Shown here piece after piece: positions 33,434-41,510 of a stretch of 64,000 nucleotides of DNA. The stretch's first letter is position 1, and each line of letters begins with the position of its first letter. A program made the position numbers and the translations under genes. The notes beneath the pieces are model-generated. The model was given only the letters and a program-made list of their open reading frames with translations, had not been told where the DNA came from and did not search any database. Source of the DNA: Flectobacillus roseus. Lineage in GTDB: Bacteria; Bacteroidota; Bacteroidia; Cytophagales; Spirosomataceae. The stretch lies in the NCBI RefSeq assembly GCF_030056665.1, contig NZ_JASHIG010000017.1; one strand, given 5' to 3'.

Positions 33434-34243
33434 ATGTCTAAATTGCGTATCCTTTACGTTGCCAGCGAAGTTGACCCATTCCTTTCTACTACTCAGGTAG
33501 CTGATTTTGTAAGAAAATTGCCAGCGGCCATGCAAGAAAAGGGAATGGAGATAAGAATCTTGGTGCCAAGATTTGGGTTGATCAATGAACGTAAAAACCG
33601 TCTTCATGAGGTAGTGAGATTATCGGGCTTCACCGTTCCAGTGGGTGACGATGATAAGCCTGTAACTATAAAAGTAGCAAGTTTGCCATCGGCAAAGTTG
33701 CAGGTATATTTTATTGATAACGAAGACTACTTCCAACGTAAGACTGTTTTCACAGACAAAGAAGACAACTTTTATTCGGACAATGACGAGCGAGCAATAT
33801 TCTTTTGCAAAGGCTCGTTAGAAACCGTAAAGAAATTAAGATGGGCTCCAGATATTGTGCATTGCAATGATTGGATGACGTCTCTTGTACCGTTGTATTT
33901 AAAGACAACTTACAAGAACGATCCGATGTTCAAAGATGCTAAAGTCGTATTCTCGGTATATAATAGTGCTTTCTCTCACAAATTTGAAGCTACAAGTTTG
34001 TACGAAAAAGTAAAATTGATGGACATAGAGGATACTATGCTTGACAGTCTCAAAACGGCTGACTACGCTGGCTTTATCAAAATTGGAGCAGAGTATGCAG
34101 ATACTGTGATTACCTCAGAAGAAGAAGTTACGGAGAAATTTAACACAATTGTTGATGAATTACCAGACAAAAAAATCGAGTTTGTTCCTGAAGAAAATAT
34201 CGAGAGCTACTACAACCTTTACACAGATTTGGCAAGTGCGTAA
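33434..34243 (+). CDS. Truncated glycogen/starch synthase-like protein (GT5 N-terminal domain)
   Basis: The 269-residue protein aligns with the N-terminal half of glycogen synthase: ILYVASEVDPF at the start, IRILVPRFGLINER, and DIVHCNDWMTSLVPLYL (about 140-156). Two key things are missing. The ADP-glucose-binding KTGGLADV motif reads LSTTQVADF (about 17-25), and the whole C-terminal nucleotide-binding domain is absent (full enzymes have about 480 residues). It is therefore probably not a glycogen synthase but a regulatory or binding relative. Its stop overlaps the start of the DUF4270 gene, suggesting translational coupling. Confidence 0.85.
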   Translation: MSKLRILYVASEVDPFLSTTQVADFVRKLPAAMQEKGMEIRILVPRFGLINERKNRLHEVVRLSGFTVPVGDDDKPVTIKVASLPSAKLQVYFIDNEDYFQRKTVFTDKEDNFYSDNDERAIFFCKGSLETVKKLRWAPDIVHCNDWMTSLVPLYLKTTYKNDPMFKDAKVVFSVYNSAFSHKFEATSLYEKVKLMDIEDTMLDSLKTADYAGFIKIGAEYADTVITSEEEVTEKFNTIVDELPDKKIEFVPEENIESYYNLYTDLASA

Positions 34244-35672
34244 CCTTTGGGTACTCCTTGTTGGTGCGTTCTTGATGATGGCCTGTGATGATCCTGAAGA
34301 AATTGGTACAGAGCTTTTCGGTCAAGATATTGGTTTAACTTACACCGATACCCTGACGGTAGACGCATCAACAATACAATTGGACTCGATGCAGACCTCT
34401 GGTATTCCATCGGTAATTGTTGGAAGTATGAGCCACCCAGTTTTTGGTGATTATACCTCTAAAACGTTCTTCCAACCTACAAATATCGATACTATCAAAA
34501 TCGATACTGCTGGAACCAACGCCTACAAAGCTTCTTTGGTAGAGTCTGTGGATTCGCTTGCTCTTTATTTGGTATTTCGTCGTGTAGCGGGAGATACCAC
34601 AAAAGCGCAAACCTTCAAGCTTTACAGAGTTAAAAGTACAGCCACTCCAACAGTGAGTAAAGTTTACAATACGGGTGATGCTTTGCCTGATTACGATCCG
34701 ACTCCATTGGCAACTGTGACTAGAAATCCGTTGAAGCCAATCAGGAATGCAAATTCTACTTCTGAAGATACCTCAAAGTATAGTTACGTTAAAGTGCCTT
34801 TGCCAATGGCTTTGGCTAGAGAAATCTTTGCCAAGCGCAATTTATCGAGTGCTAATGCAGTAGTGTATGATAAGTTCAAAGATGTTGTCAAAGGATTTGT
34901 ATTAGTGAGTGAAACTAATCAGAATTCGGCTTTATCTTACTTTTCTGTAGGACAGAGTATGATGGATCTTTCGTATCACTATACATATACTTATCGCAAA
35001 ACGACAGGTGTAGATACAACAGTAAGTGTTAACAAAACTACTTCATTTTATTTGAGTAATGGTACTGCTTCTACAGGTGAGCAAAATGTTCGCTGGTCTA
35101 ACATAACTGTCAATAGAAAAGGGGCTTTAGCTAACATCAAAAAAGCTGCTGATGCACTTAAGTCTTCGGACGCGGGTGGTTATGTATACATGGATAATAT
35201 TTCTGGTTTGGCGGTGAAATTGAGATTCCCGACATTGTTGAAGTTGAAAAACAACAAAAACGTTGCTATCAATAAAGCAGAGTTAGTCCTTGAGCCTGAT
35301 CAACCAGTTTCTGGTTTCTCAAGAATCACTAATTTAGTTGCGATTCAGGAAAATGGAGCTAATCGTCCATTACGTTATACCGCAACCAATGGTTTTGTTT
35401 ATGCAAACAGTGAGACTCAAATCGCATCGTATGCAACAAAAGCCAATACTTACACCTTTAACGTAACCTCGGCTTTACAAAATATTTTATCGGGTAAAGC
35501 AACTACGAATGGTTGGATACTTACACCAACATGGATAGGACTCGCTTCTAGTCAGTCAACATCAGTGTCAGTGTTATCTAGTTCAAGAATCGTTGCAGTA
35601 GAACCAGTTCAGGCAGTTTTCAATGCCAAAAACATCAAACTGAAAGTCTACTATACACATATTTCAAAGTAA
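34236..35672 (+). CDS. DUF4270 surface lipoprotein
   Basis: The protein (478 residues) matches DUF4270, a family of Bacteroidota lipoproteins of unknown function: CDDPEEIGTELFGQDIGL after the signal, then DSLALYLVF, and the C-terminal NVTSALQNIL region with ILTPTWIG. I place the start at GTG 34236, eight bases before the end of the preceding gene, because it gives a classical lipoprotein signal (MRNLWVLLVGAFLMMAC) with the cysteine at residue 17. The frame is open further upstream (from 34149), but that part encodes a basic, non-signal stretch inside the upstream gene. Confidence 0.85.
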   Translation: MRNLWVLLVGAFLMMACDDPEEIGTELFGQDIGLTYTDTLTVDASTIQLDSMQTSGIPSVIVGSMSHPVFGDYTSKTFFQPTNIDTIKIDTAGTNAYKASLVESVDSLALYLVFRRVAGDTTKAQTFKLYRVKSTATPTVSKVYNTGDALPDYDPTPLATVTRNPLKPIRNANSTSEDTSKYSYVKVPLPMALAREIFAKRNLSSANAVVYDKFKDVVKGFVLVSETNQNSALSYFSVGQSMMDLSYHYTYTYRKTTGVDTTVSVNKTTSFYLSNGTASTGEQNVRWSNITVNRKGALANIKKAADALKSSDAGGYVYMDNISGLAVKLRFPTLLKLKNNKNVAINKAELVLEPDQPVSGFSRITNLVAIQENGANRPLRYTATNGFVYANSETQIASYATKANTYTFNVTSALQNILSGKATTNGWILTPTWIGLASSQSTSVSVLSSSRIVAVEPVQAVFNAKNIKLKVYYTHISK

Positions 35673-35700
35673 TAGTTGGCAAAATTTTTGCTGCTTCACT

Positions 35701-35742
35701 AAAGCGGAGTACTCAGGGTCTGAGTGCTCCGCTTTCTTTTTT
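35701..35742 (+). terminator. Terminator of the DUF4270 operon
   Basis: AAAGCGGAGTACTCAG (35701-35716) pairs with CTGAGTGCTCCGCTTT (35720-35735), with one G-U pair and a 3-base loop, followed by C and six T residues. Confidence 0.93.
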
Positions 35743-35872
35743 ACAGTAATATATTGCCGTATTTTTTCGTCGAAATTCATGTAGGTTAAGGCAAATTGAT
35801 TATTTTTACGTATCAAACACAAGAATAAAGCAACTATAATCAATCAAATTTTCAAACTATAATCATTATACT

Positions 35873-37708
35873 ATGTGTGGAATTGTAGCCTATGTTGGGC
35901 ATCGTGACGCCGCACCTTTGATTCTCAAAGGTTTAAAACGTTTGGAATACCGTGGTTATGACAGTGCGGGTATCGCATTGTTGAACGGGGCATTAAATGT
36001 TTACAAGAAAAAAGGTAAGGTAAAGGATTTAGAGGAGGCTATTACTAACGAAACACTCCAAAGTACTATCGGTATCGGACACACTCGTTGGGCTACCCAT
36101 GGTGAACCGAATGATAGAAATGCTCACCCGCATTATTCTGCTAGTCGAAATTTGGCAATTATTCATAATGGTATCATCGAAAACTACAGTTCTATCAAGA
36201 AAAACTTGATGAAAAAAGGACATGAGTTTCATTCTGATACCGATTCAGAAGTATTTGTTCATTTTATTGAAGATATCCAAATCAATGCAGGCTGTTCATT
36301 AGAAGAGGCTGTTCGTTTGGCTATGAAAGAGGTAGTAGGAGCGTATGCTATTGTGGTAATGGATGCTACCAATCCAACGCAATTAATTGCTGCTCGTAAG
36401 GGTTCTCCTTTGGTGATTGGGGTAGGAGAGAAGGAGTTTTTCTTTGCTTCTGATGCAACGCCTATTATTGAATATACTCATGAGATGATTTATTTGAACG
36501 ACTACGAAATTGCAGTAGTTCGTGATGGTGAATTAACAGTGAAAAATATCGATAATGCTTTACAGTCTCCTTACATCCAAACGGTAGAGTTAGAACTTGA
36601 AGCTATCGAAAAAGGAGGATATGAGCATTTCATGTTAAAAGAAATTTTTGAACAACCTCGGTCTGTAGCGGATTGTCTTCGTGGTCGTGTAAATGCAGAC
36701 AACGGACACCTTGTACTGGGTGGTTTGCGTGAATATACCGATAAATTAGCTAAAGCTAAACGTATTGTAATTGTAGCTTGTGGTACTTCATGGCATGCTG
36801 GTTTAGTGGCTGAATATCTTTTTGAAGAATTAGCCCGTATCAACGTGGAAGTAGAATATGCCTCAGAATTTAGATACCGTAATCCAATTATCAAAGAAGG
36901 TGATTTTATGATTGCGATTTCTCAGTCTGGTGAAACTGCCGATACTTTAGCGGCAATTGAACTAGCCAAGTCAAAGGGTGCTACGATTATTGGTGTTTGT
37001 AATGTCGTAGGCTCATCTATTCCTCGTGCTACTCATGCGGGTGCCTATACTCATGCCGGACCTGAAATTGGTGTAGCATCAACAAAAGCTTTTACCGCAC
37101 AGGTAATTGTATTGACACAAATGGCCATTGCGGTTGCTCGCAAAAAAGGAACATTGCATGAGGATACCTTTAGACGACTCTTGTTTGAATTAGAGCGCAT
37201 TCCTCATAAAATTGAAACAGTTTTACAAAGTGATAGCAAAATCAAAGAGATTGCTGAGAAATTTAAAGATGCTCGCAACTTTATTTACTTGGGTCGTGGC
37301 TATAACTTCCCAGTGGCTTTGGAAGGCGCTTTAAAATTGAAAGAGATTTCTTATATCCATGCAGAGGGTTATCCTGCGGCCGAAATGAAACATGGACCTA
37401 TTGCTTTGATTGACGCCGAAATGCCAGTGGTATTTATTGCTACTAAAGATAGCTCTTACGATAAAGTTGTGTCGAATATCCAAGAAGTAAAAGCTCGTAA
37501 AGGTCAGGTAATTGCCATTGTAACGGAAGGAGATAAGCTAATTCCAACGATGGCAGACTATGTGGTTGAAATTCCGGCTATGCACGAAGCTTTGATTCCA
37601 TTGGTGTCGGTGATTCCTTTGCAATTGCTTTCGTATCATATTGCCGTAATGCGTGGTTGTAATGTCGACCAGCCTCGTAACCTCGCTAAGTCGGTAACGG
37701 TAGAGTAA
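35873..37708 (+). CDS. glmS: Glutamine-fructose-6-phosphate aminotransferase
   Basis: GlmS forms glucosamine 6-phosphate from fructose 6-phosphate and glutamine, the first step to peptidoglycan and LPS amino sugars. The 611-residue protein begins MCGIVAYVG with the nucleophile Cys2, has the glutaminase motifs LEYRGYDSAG, GHTRWATHG and HNGIIENY, and two SIS domains (about 290-420 and 460-600; SQSGETADT, STKAFTAQ) ending in the invariant PRNLAKSVTVE. The glmS ribozyme of Gram-positives is not present upstream. A strong terminator follows. Confidence 0.98.
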   Translation: MCGIVAYVGHRDAAPLILKGLKRLEYRGYDSAGIALLNGALNVYKKKGKVKDLEEAITNETLQSTIGIGHTRWATHGEPNDRNAHPHYSASRNLAIIHNGIIENYSSIKKNLMKKGHEFHSDTDSEVFVHFIEDIQINAGCSLEEAVRLAMKEVVGAYAIVVMDATNPTQLIAARKGSPLVIGVGEKEFFFASDATPIIEYTHEMIYLNDYEIAVVRDGELTVKNIDNALQSPYIQTVELELEAIEKGGYEHFMLKEIFEQPRSVADCLRGRVNADNGHLVLGGLREYTDKLAKAKRIVIVACGTSWHAGLVAEYLFEELARINVEVEYASEFRYRNPIIKEGDFMIAISQSGETADTLAAIELAKSKGATIIGVCNVVGSSIPRATHAGAYTHAGPEIGVASTKAFTAQVIVLTQMAIAVARKKGTLHEDTFRRLLFELERIPHKIETVLQSDSKIKEIAEKFKDARNFIYLGRGYNFPVALEGALKLKEISYIHAEGYPAAEMKHGPIALIDAEMPVVFIATKDSSYDKVVSNIQEVKARKGQVIAIVTEGDKLIPTMADYVVEIPAMHEALIPLVSVIPLQLLSYHIAVMRGCNVDQPRNLAKSVTVE

Positions 37709-37784
37709 GAGTTAGTATTGAATGATGAGTTGTGAATTTTGAATAATCAATATATTCTTAATATAGATTTTATTGCTCAGCTAT

Positions 37785-37816
37785 AAGCCCTTCGTATTTT
37801 TACGAAGGGCTTTTTT
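37785..37816 (+). terminator. Terminator of glmS
   Basis: AAGCCCTTCGTA (37785-37796) and TACGAAGGGCTT (37801-37812) form a perfect 12-bp stem with a TTTT loop and a T run. Confidence 0.93.
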
Positions 37817-37899
37817 GTGCTTTTATCAAGTCAGGAAAGGCTACTAAGTTGCTAATTTATGGGTATGTTGTTCTGTTTTACTAAACTTTTATCAACAAT

Positions 37900-38796
37900 A
37901 TGAAAAAATATCTCTTACTACTAACCTGTAGTTTTATTTCAATCTTTGGAAGTTATTCGCAATCAAAAACGGATATAGAGGTTTTAAAGAATACGATTTG
38001 GAAAACTGAAAATCTAGGAAATGGTCTTGTCTGGCAATATTTTCATTTTCAGCAAAAAGAATTATTTGAATCAAACCAGAGCATTCATATTTTAAGAAGC
38101 AAGCTGAAGAATAAAACTGTAAAATTTGCCTTGGGTTCAGCAGATATTCATCATAAAGAGTCAGATACTACCAGAAAATTACTCAAAACAAGTTTGATTG
38201 CTGCTACAAGTAATGCTTTGGTGGCTGTGAATGGTGGATTTTTTAACACTAAAAAGGGTGGAGCAGTTGACTTAATCAAGATAGATGGGAAAGTGTTGGA
38301 CACAGCAACATACAATCCTCGCAAAGCGCTGCCCGATCATAGTCGCTCGGCAATTGTGATTCATAAGAACAAGATTGCTATTTTAAAAGGAGATACTTTA
38401 CCCTTTTGGGAAAGGAAACTTTCTGAAGAGAGCATCATGGTAACAGGACCATTATTGTTATTTGATGATAAAGAAGAGCCTCTCAAAAATAATGCTTTTA
38501 CCAATAACCGACATCCTCGCACTTGTGCCTGTATTACCAAAACCAAGGAAATTTTACTGATAACAGTTGATGGTCGCAACACAGAAGCGCAAGGGATGAG
38601 TTTGCAAGAGTTAACTTTTTTAACAAAAAACCTTGGATGTAAAAATGCCATTAATCTCGATGGGGGAGGCTCGACAACGATGTATATCAAGAATAAACCT
38701 GATCATGGAGTCGTAAATTTTCCTTCTGACAATAAACTATTTGACCATTTCGGTGAGCGAAGTGTAAGTAATATTTTGATGATTTTACCTAAATAA
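37900..38796 (+). CDS. Phosphodiester glycosidase (NAGPA-domain) family protein
   Basis: The 298-residue secreted protein (signal MKKYLLLLTCSFISIFGSYSQ) has the NAGPA fold motifs: ALVAVNGGFFNTKKGG (about 106-121), RSAIVIHKN, RHPRTCACIT, LLITVDGRNTEAQGMSLQEL and the C-terminal NLDGGGSTTMYI. Relatives release N-acetylglucosamine from phosphodiester-linked glycans or cell-wall polymers. The substrate here is unknown. It stands alone after glmS. Confidence 0.88.
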   Translation: MKKYLLLLTCSFISIFGSYSQSKTDIEVLKNTIWKTENLGNGLVWQYFHFQQKELFESNQSIHILRSKLKNKTVKFALGSADIHHKESDTTRKLLKTSLIAATSNALVAVNGGFFNTKKGGAVDLIKIDGKVLDTATYNPRKALPDHSRSAIVIHKNKIAILKGDTLPFWERKLSEESIMVTGPLLLFDDKEEPLKNNAFTNNRHPRTCACITKTKEILLITVDGRNTEAQGMSLQELTFLTKNLGCKNAINLDGGGSTTMYIKNKPDHGVVNFPSDNKLFDHFGERSVSNILMILPK

Positions 38797-38797
38797 A

Positions 38798-38826
38798 AAA
38801 GGGTGAGAAAATACATCTCACCCTTT
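38798..38826 (-). terminator. Terminator between convergent genes
   Basis: AAAGGGTGAGA (38798-38808) and TCTCACCCTTT (38816-38826) pair over 11 bp. The T-rich tail lies on the minus-strand side, so it best serves the DUF4397/SusD operon, and more weakly the plus-strand gene ending at 38796. Confidence 0.8.
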
Positions 38827-38941
38827 AAAGTGTACACATCTGTCTTAATTAATTAACTTTTGAGTAAGTATGTTCAATAATTGAATACTTACTGTGATAA
38901 AGAAAGCTTTTCTGGACGGATACGCCTCCACGCTCCATTGA

Positions 38942-39018
38942 TTAAGTATCAATGCTGAGTGATGAATTGATACTTAAAAAATTACATTCACAATTCATCA
39001 CTCACAATTCATCACTCA
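38942..39018. repeat. Nested inverted and tandem repeats after the DUF4397 gene
   Basis: The 14-mer CAATTCATCACTCA occurs twice in direct tandem (38991-39004, 39005-39018) and once inverted (38956-38969). A second stem, TTAAGTATCAA (38942-38952) / TTGATACTTAA (38967-38977), overlaps the inverted copy by three bases, so the two hairpins exclude each other. It lies in the 3' untranslated region of the minus-strand operon. Confidence 0.8.
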
Positions 39019-39021
39019 AAC

Positions 39022-39798
39022 TTATCTATTGACCAATACACTAGCTGTAGGTGTATATTTGGTCGGATTCTTTGCATCTGTTGTTACCATTCCTCTTACA
39101 TATACTGTGTAGCATTTGCCAGGCACAACCAACGTTTGATTTACTGTTGCGGTAGTTACCAACGCCACACCTCCCGAAACTTTTGTAATAAATGGTACAG
39201 TAATCGTACCAGATAAGAAATTATCGATAGGAACTGTATAAAAAGTATTGTCGGCATTTTTGTAAGCAATATTTGTCGCAATAGTCTGCCCATTTACCGT
39301 GAAATCAATCGTTGTAGAGTTGGACACTAAGTTCAATACTCTCACATAGATATTCTTACCATTGGCAGCAGGGAATTTGTCTTCTAAAGCTACTGCCGAA
39401 TAATTGGGCGAAACCCCTGTCGCAAATACTGAGTAATACTTCCCATCTTCAAGATTTACATTGGCTGTAAGTCCAACCGCATTATTCAAAGAAGGAATAA
39501 CTACTCCAACTTTGGTTGCACCTGCTGGATAAGTCGCATATTCTGCCGTAAGAGGAAAGGCATTACCATAGGTAAGCAAATTTGGTGCCGCAGGAGGCGT
39601 AGTGTTCACTCCTGAAAACTTTTTATCATTCAAATAAATATCTACGCCTGCAACATCTGGTGCCGCATGAATAAATTTGAGGCGACTACCTGTTGCTGGA
39701 AGAATATTTTGAAAAGAATCTGCTTGTTCACCACAGGCTGCCAGTCCGAAAATGCTAGTAGCGAGGGTTATTATTGATAAAAATCTTTTGTATGTCAT
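39022..39798 (-). CDS. DUF4397 lipoprotein
   Basis: The 258-residue lipoprotein (MTYKRFLSIITLATSIFGLAAC, cysteine at 22) contains a DUF4397 domain: LKFIHAAPDVAGVDIYLNDKKF at about 42-63 and VNLEDGKYYSVFATGV around 122-137, followed by a second Ig-like half with VRVLNLVSNSTTIDFTVNG. The domain is a beta-sandwich of unknown function found on Bacteroidota surface proteins. The start at 39798 gives the lipobox; upstream codons are unlikely to be used. It lies 136 bases after susD and is probably the last gene of this SusCD operon. Confidence 0.85.
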   Translation of the reverse strand: MTYKRFLSIITLATSIFGLAACGEQADSFQNILPATGSRLKFIHAAPDVAGVDIYLNDKKFSGVNTTPPAAPNLLTYGNAFPLTAEYATYPAGATKVGVVIPSLNNAVGLTANVNLEDGKYYSVFATGVSPNYSAVALEDKFPAANGKNIYVRVLNLVSNSTTIDFTVNGQTIATNIAYKNADNTFYTVPIDNFLSGTITVPFITKVSGGVALVTTATVNQTLVVPGKCYTVYVRGMVTTDAKNPTKYTPTASVLVNR

Positions 39799-39934
39799 TT
39801 TTGTAAAATTTAGGAGAAAAATACTCTCTATTTTAAAAAAATATATGGCAGTGTAAGTGAGTATCATCTATAGGTACGACATGAAAAACCACGATTCATT
39901 CCATAAGACCAATAGTTTTCTTACAATTCTACCT

Positions 39935-41464
39935 TTATTCAGCTTTTGTAAACCACTGTTCGTAAGTATGATAATCAGGGTTATTTCCACCTAGTTTATC
40001 CAAAGAGGCACGGTTCCACACATATTCTGAGTTGTAACGTGGACGTACGCGTTGAACAGGTTTGCCATTGTTTTCAGTAGCAAATGTTCTTGGCAATGTA
40101 AAGCCAGTGTAAACATTAGAATCATATCTATATCTACGAAGGTCTACCCAAGTTTCAACGTTTCCATGAGCGTATAAGGCAATGAATTTTTGGCACATAA
40201 TATCACTAAGTGTCAAATCAGCACCTGTTTGCTTAACCGCTTTACTTGCTAGAAAAGCAGCCTTATCAGTTGCAGATACTCCTACAAAATCCATGTGAGC
40301 AGCGATGGCATTTTTGTAAGCAGCCAAAGCTGTAGCTTTGTCACCTTTCTTAAATGCTGCCTCAGCTTTGATAAACTGAATTTCTGAATAAGTAATAATT
40401 GGGAATGGAGCATCGTCTTTGTAAATGTATTTTCCTTTGGTAACATCTACTGGTGATTTGCCAACCAATGCAGACGGAGGAACACCCCAAAGAATAGGAA
40501 CACGCTTAGGGTTGTCGACTGGCGTAGCATTTGGGTCAACACTCCCAGGAGTTACACCTCTGAAAACACCATCTACACAAGCGGTAAACATCAACGGCAA
40601 GCGAGGGTCTACCACACCATTGAACACTCGACCATCCAATAAACTGATACTAAAGTCAGTCTGGCGAAACGATTGCATATTGTCACGAAGTGGTCCGAAG
40701 AAATTTCCATCGGCAGTACTTGAACCACGGTGAGGAACCATAAAGTTGTCGGCATTGGATGACATCGCTTTATCGCAATATTCGATTACCTTATCAGGAT
40801 TATAAGAGCTCTTATTGCTGATATGGTTGGCATTACGAGCCAAGTTTGCATACACAAACTTTTTCCATTTGTCTACATTGCCACTATAAACTTTATCACC
40901 TCTTACCAATGAACCAACGCCATCGCCAGTTTTGTTAAGATTGTCCAAAGCCTCTTGACTCAAACGACGAACTTCTTCATAAATCAAATCCTGAGAATCG
41001 TAATCGAAAACATAGCGGTTTGGTTCAAAGGCTTGCTTTAATACCATTTCACAATGCCAATCGGAAGTACTTTGCCACGACCATGCGCGAATTGCTTTGG
41101 CTGCTCCAACATAATCCCATTTTTGTTTGGCCACACCGTCTGCAACAATCAAGTCAATATTTTGACCAATAGACCAATAATGCGAACGCCACTTTTCGCC
41201 ACCTGCATCCGAACCAGAAGCATAGCTATGTAGATCCCAAGTGTTACCTGCGGCTGATGACGACCAAACTTGTGAGTACTGCCCCGCATAACGGCCATCA
41301 AATTGTTCGCCACGAACCATCTGAGACACGATAGGAGGAAGGAGTGCGTATCCTTCTGCAACTTGTGGATTACTTGGGTCTTCGTTGATATTGAGATAAT
41401 CTTGGCAACTACTCATCAAAAGTGCTGTAGCTGCCAGAAATATATAGGATGATACTTTTTTCAT
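39935..41464 (-). CDS. SusD/RagB-family lipoprotein, second cluster, pair B
   Basis: This 509-residue surface lipoprotein (MKKVSSYIFLAATALLMSSC, cysteine at 20) belongs to the SusD-like_2 branch: DYLNINEDPSNPQVAEGYALLPPIV, GQYSQVWSSSAAGNTWD, AIRAWSWQ and FPIITYSEIQFIKAEAAFKKGD. It pairs with the receptor encoded 46 bases upstream and should form the lid of that transporter. No glycanase lies near it, so the ligand is unknown and need not be a polysaccharide. Confidence 0.93.
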   Translation of the reverse strand: MKKVSSYIFLAATALLMSSCQDYLNINEDPSNPQVAEGYALLPPIVSQMVRGEQFDGRYAGQYSQVWSSSAAGNTWDLHSYASGSDAGGEKWRSHYWSIGQNIDLIVADGVAKQKWDYVGAAKAIRAWSWQSTSDWHCEMVLKQAFEPNRYVFDYDSQDLIYEEVRRLSQEALDNLNKTGDGVGSLVRGDKVYSGNVDKWKKFVYANLARNANHISNKSSYNPDKVIEYCDKAMSSNADNFMVPHRGSSTADGNFFGPLRDNMQSFRQTDFSISLLDGRVFNGVVDPRLPLMFTACVDGVFRGVTPGSVDPNATPVDNPKRVPILWGVPPSALVGKSPVDVTKGKYIYKDDAPFPIITYSEIQFIKAEAAFKKGDKATALAAYKNAIAAHMDFVGVSATDKAAFLASKAVKQTGADLTLSDIMCQKFIALYAHGNVETWVDLRRYRYDSNVYTGFTLPRTFATENNGKPVQRVRPRYNSEYVWNRASLDKLGGNNPDYHTYEQWFTKAE

Positions 41465-41510
41465 GTCTTTCTTTTGTTTTAACTGAATTTTAAATAAAAA
41501 CAGATTTCAA

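Noticed and set aside
33434..35672. Frameshifted full-length glycogen synthase
   Set aside because: The sequence after the stop encodes a DUF4270 lipoprotein, not the missing synthase domain, in any frame.
35673..35872. glmS ribozyme upstream of glmS
   Set aside because: The gap holds only a terminator and an AT-rich stretch; no glmS ribozyme core was recognised, and the ribozyme is mainly known from Gram-positive bacteria.
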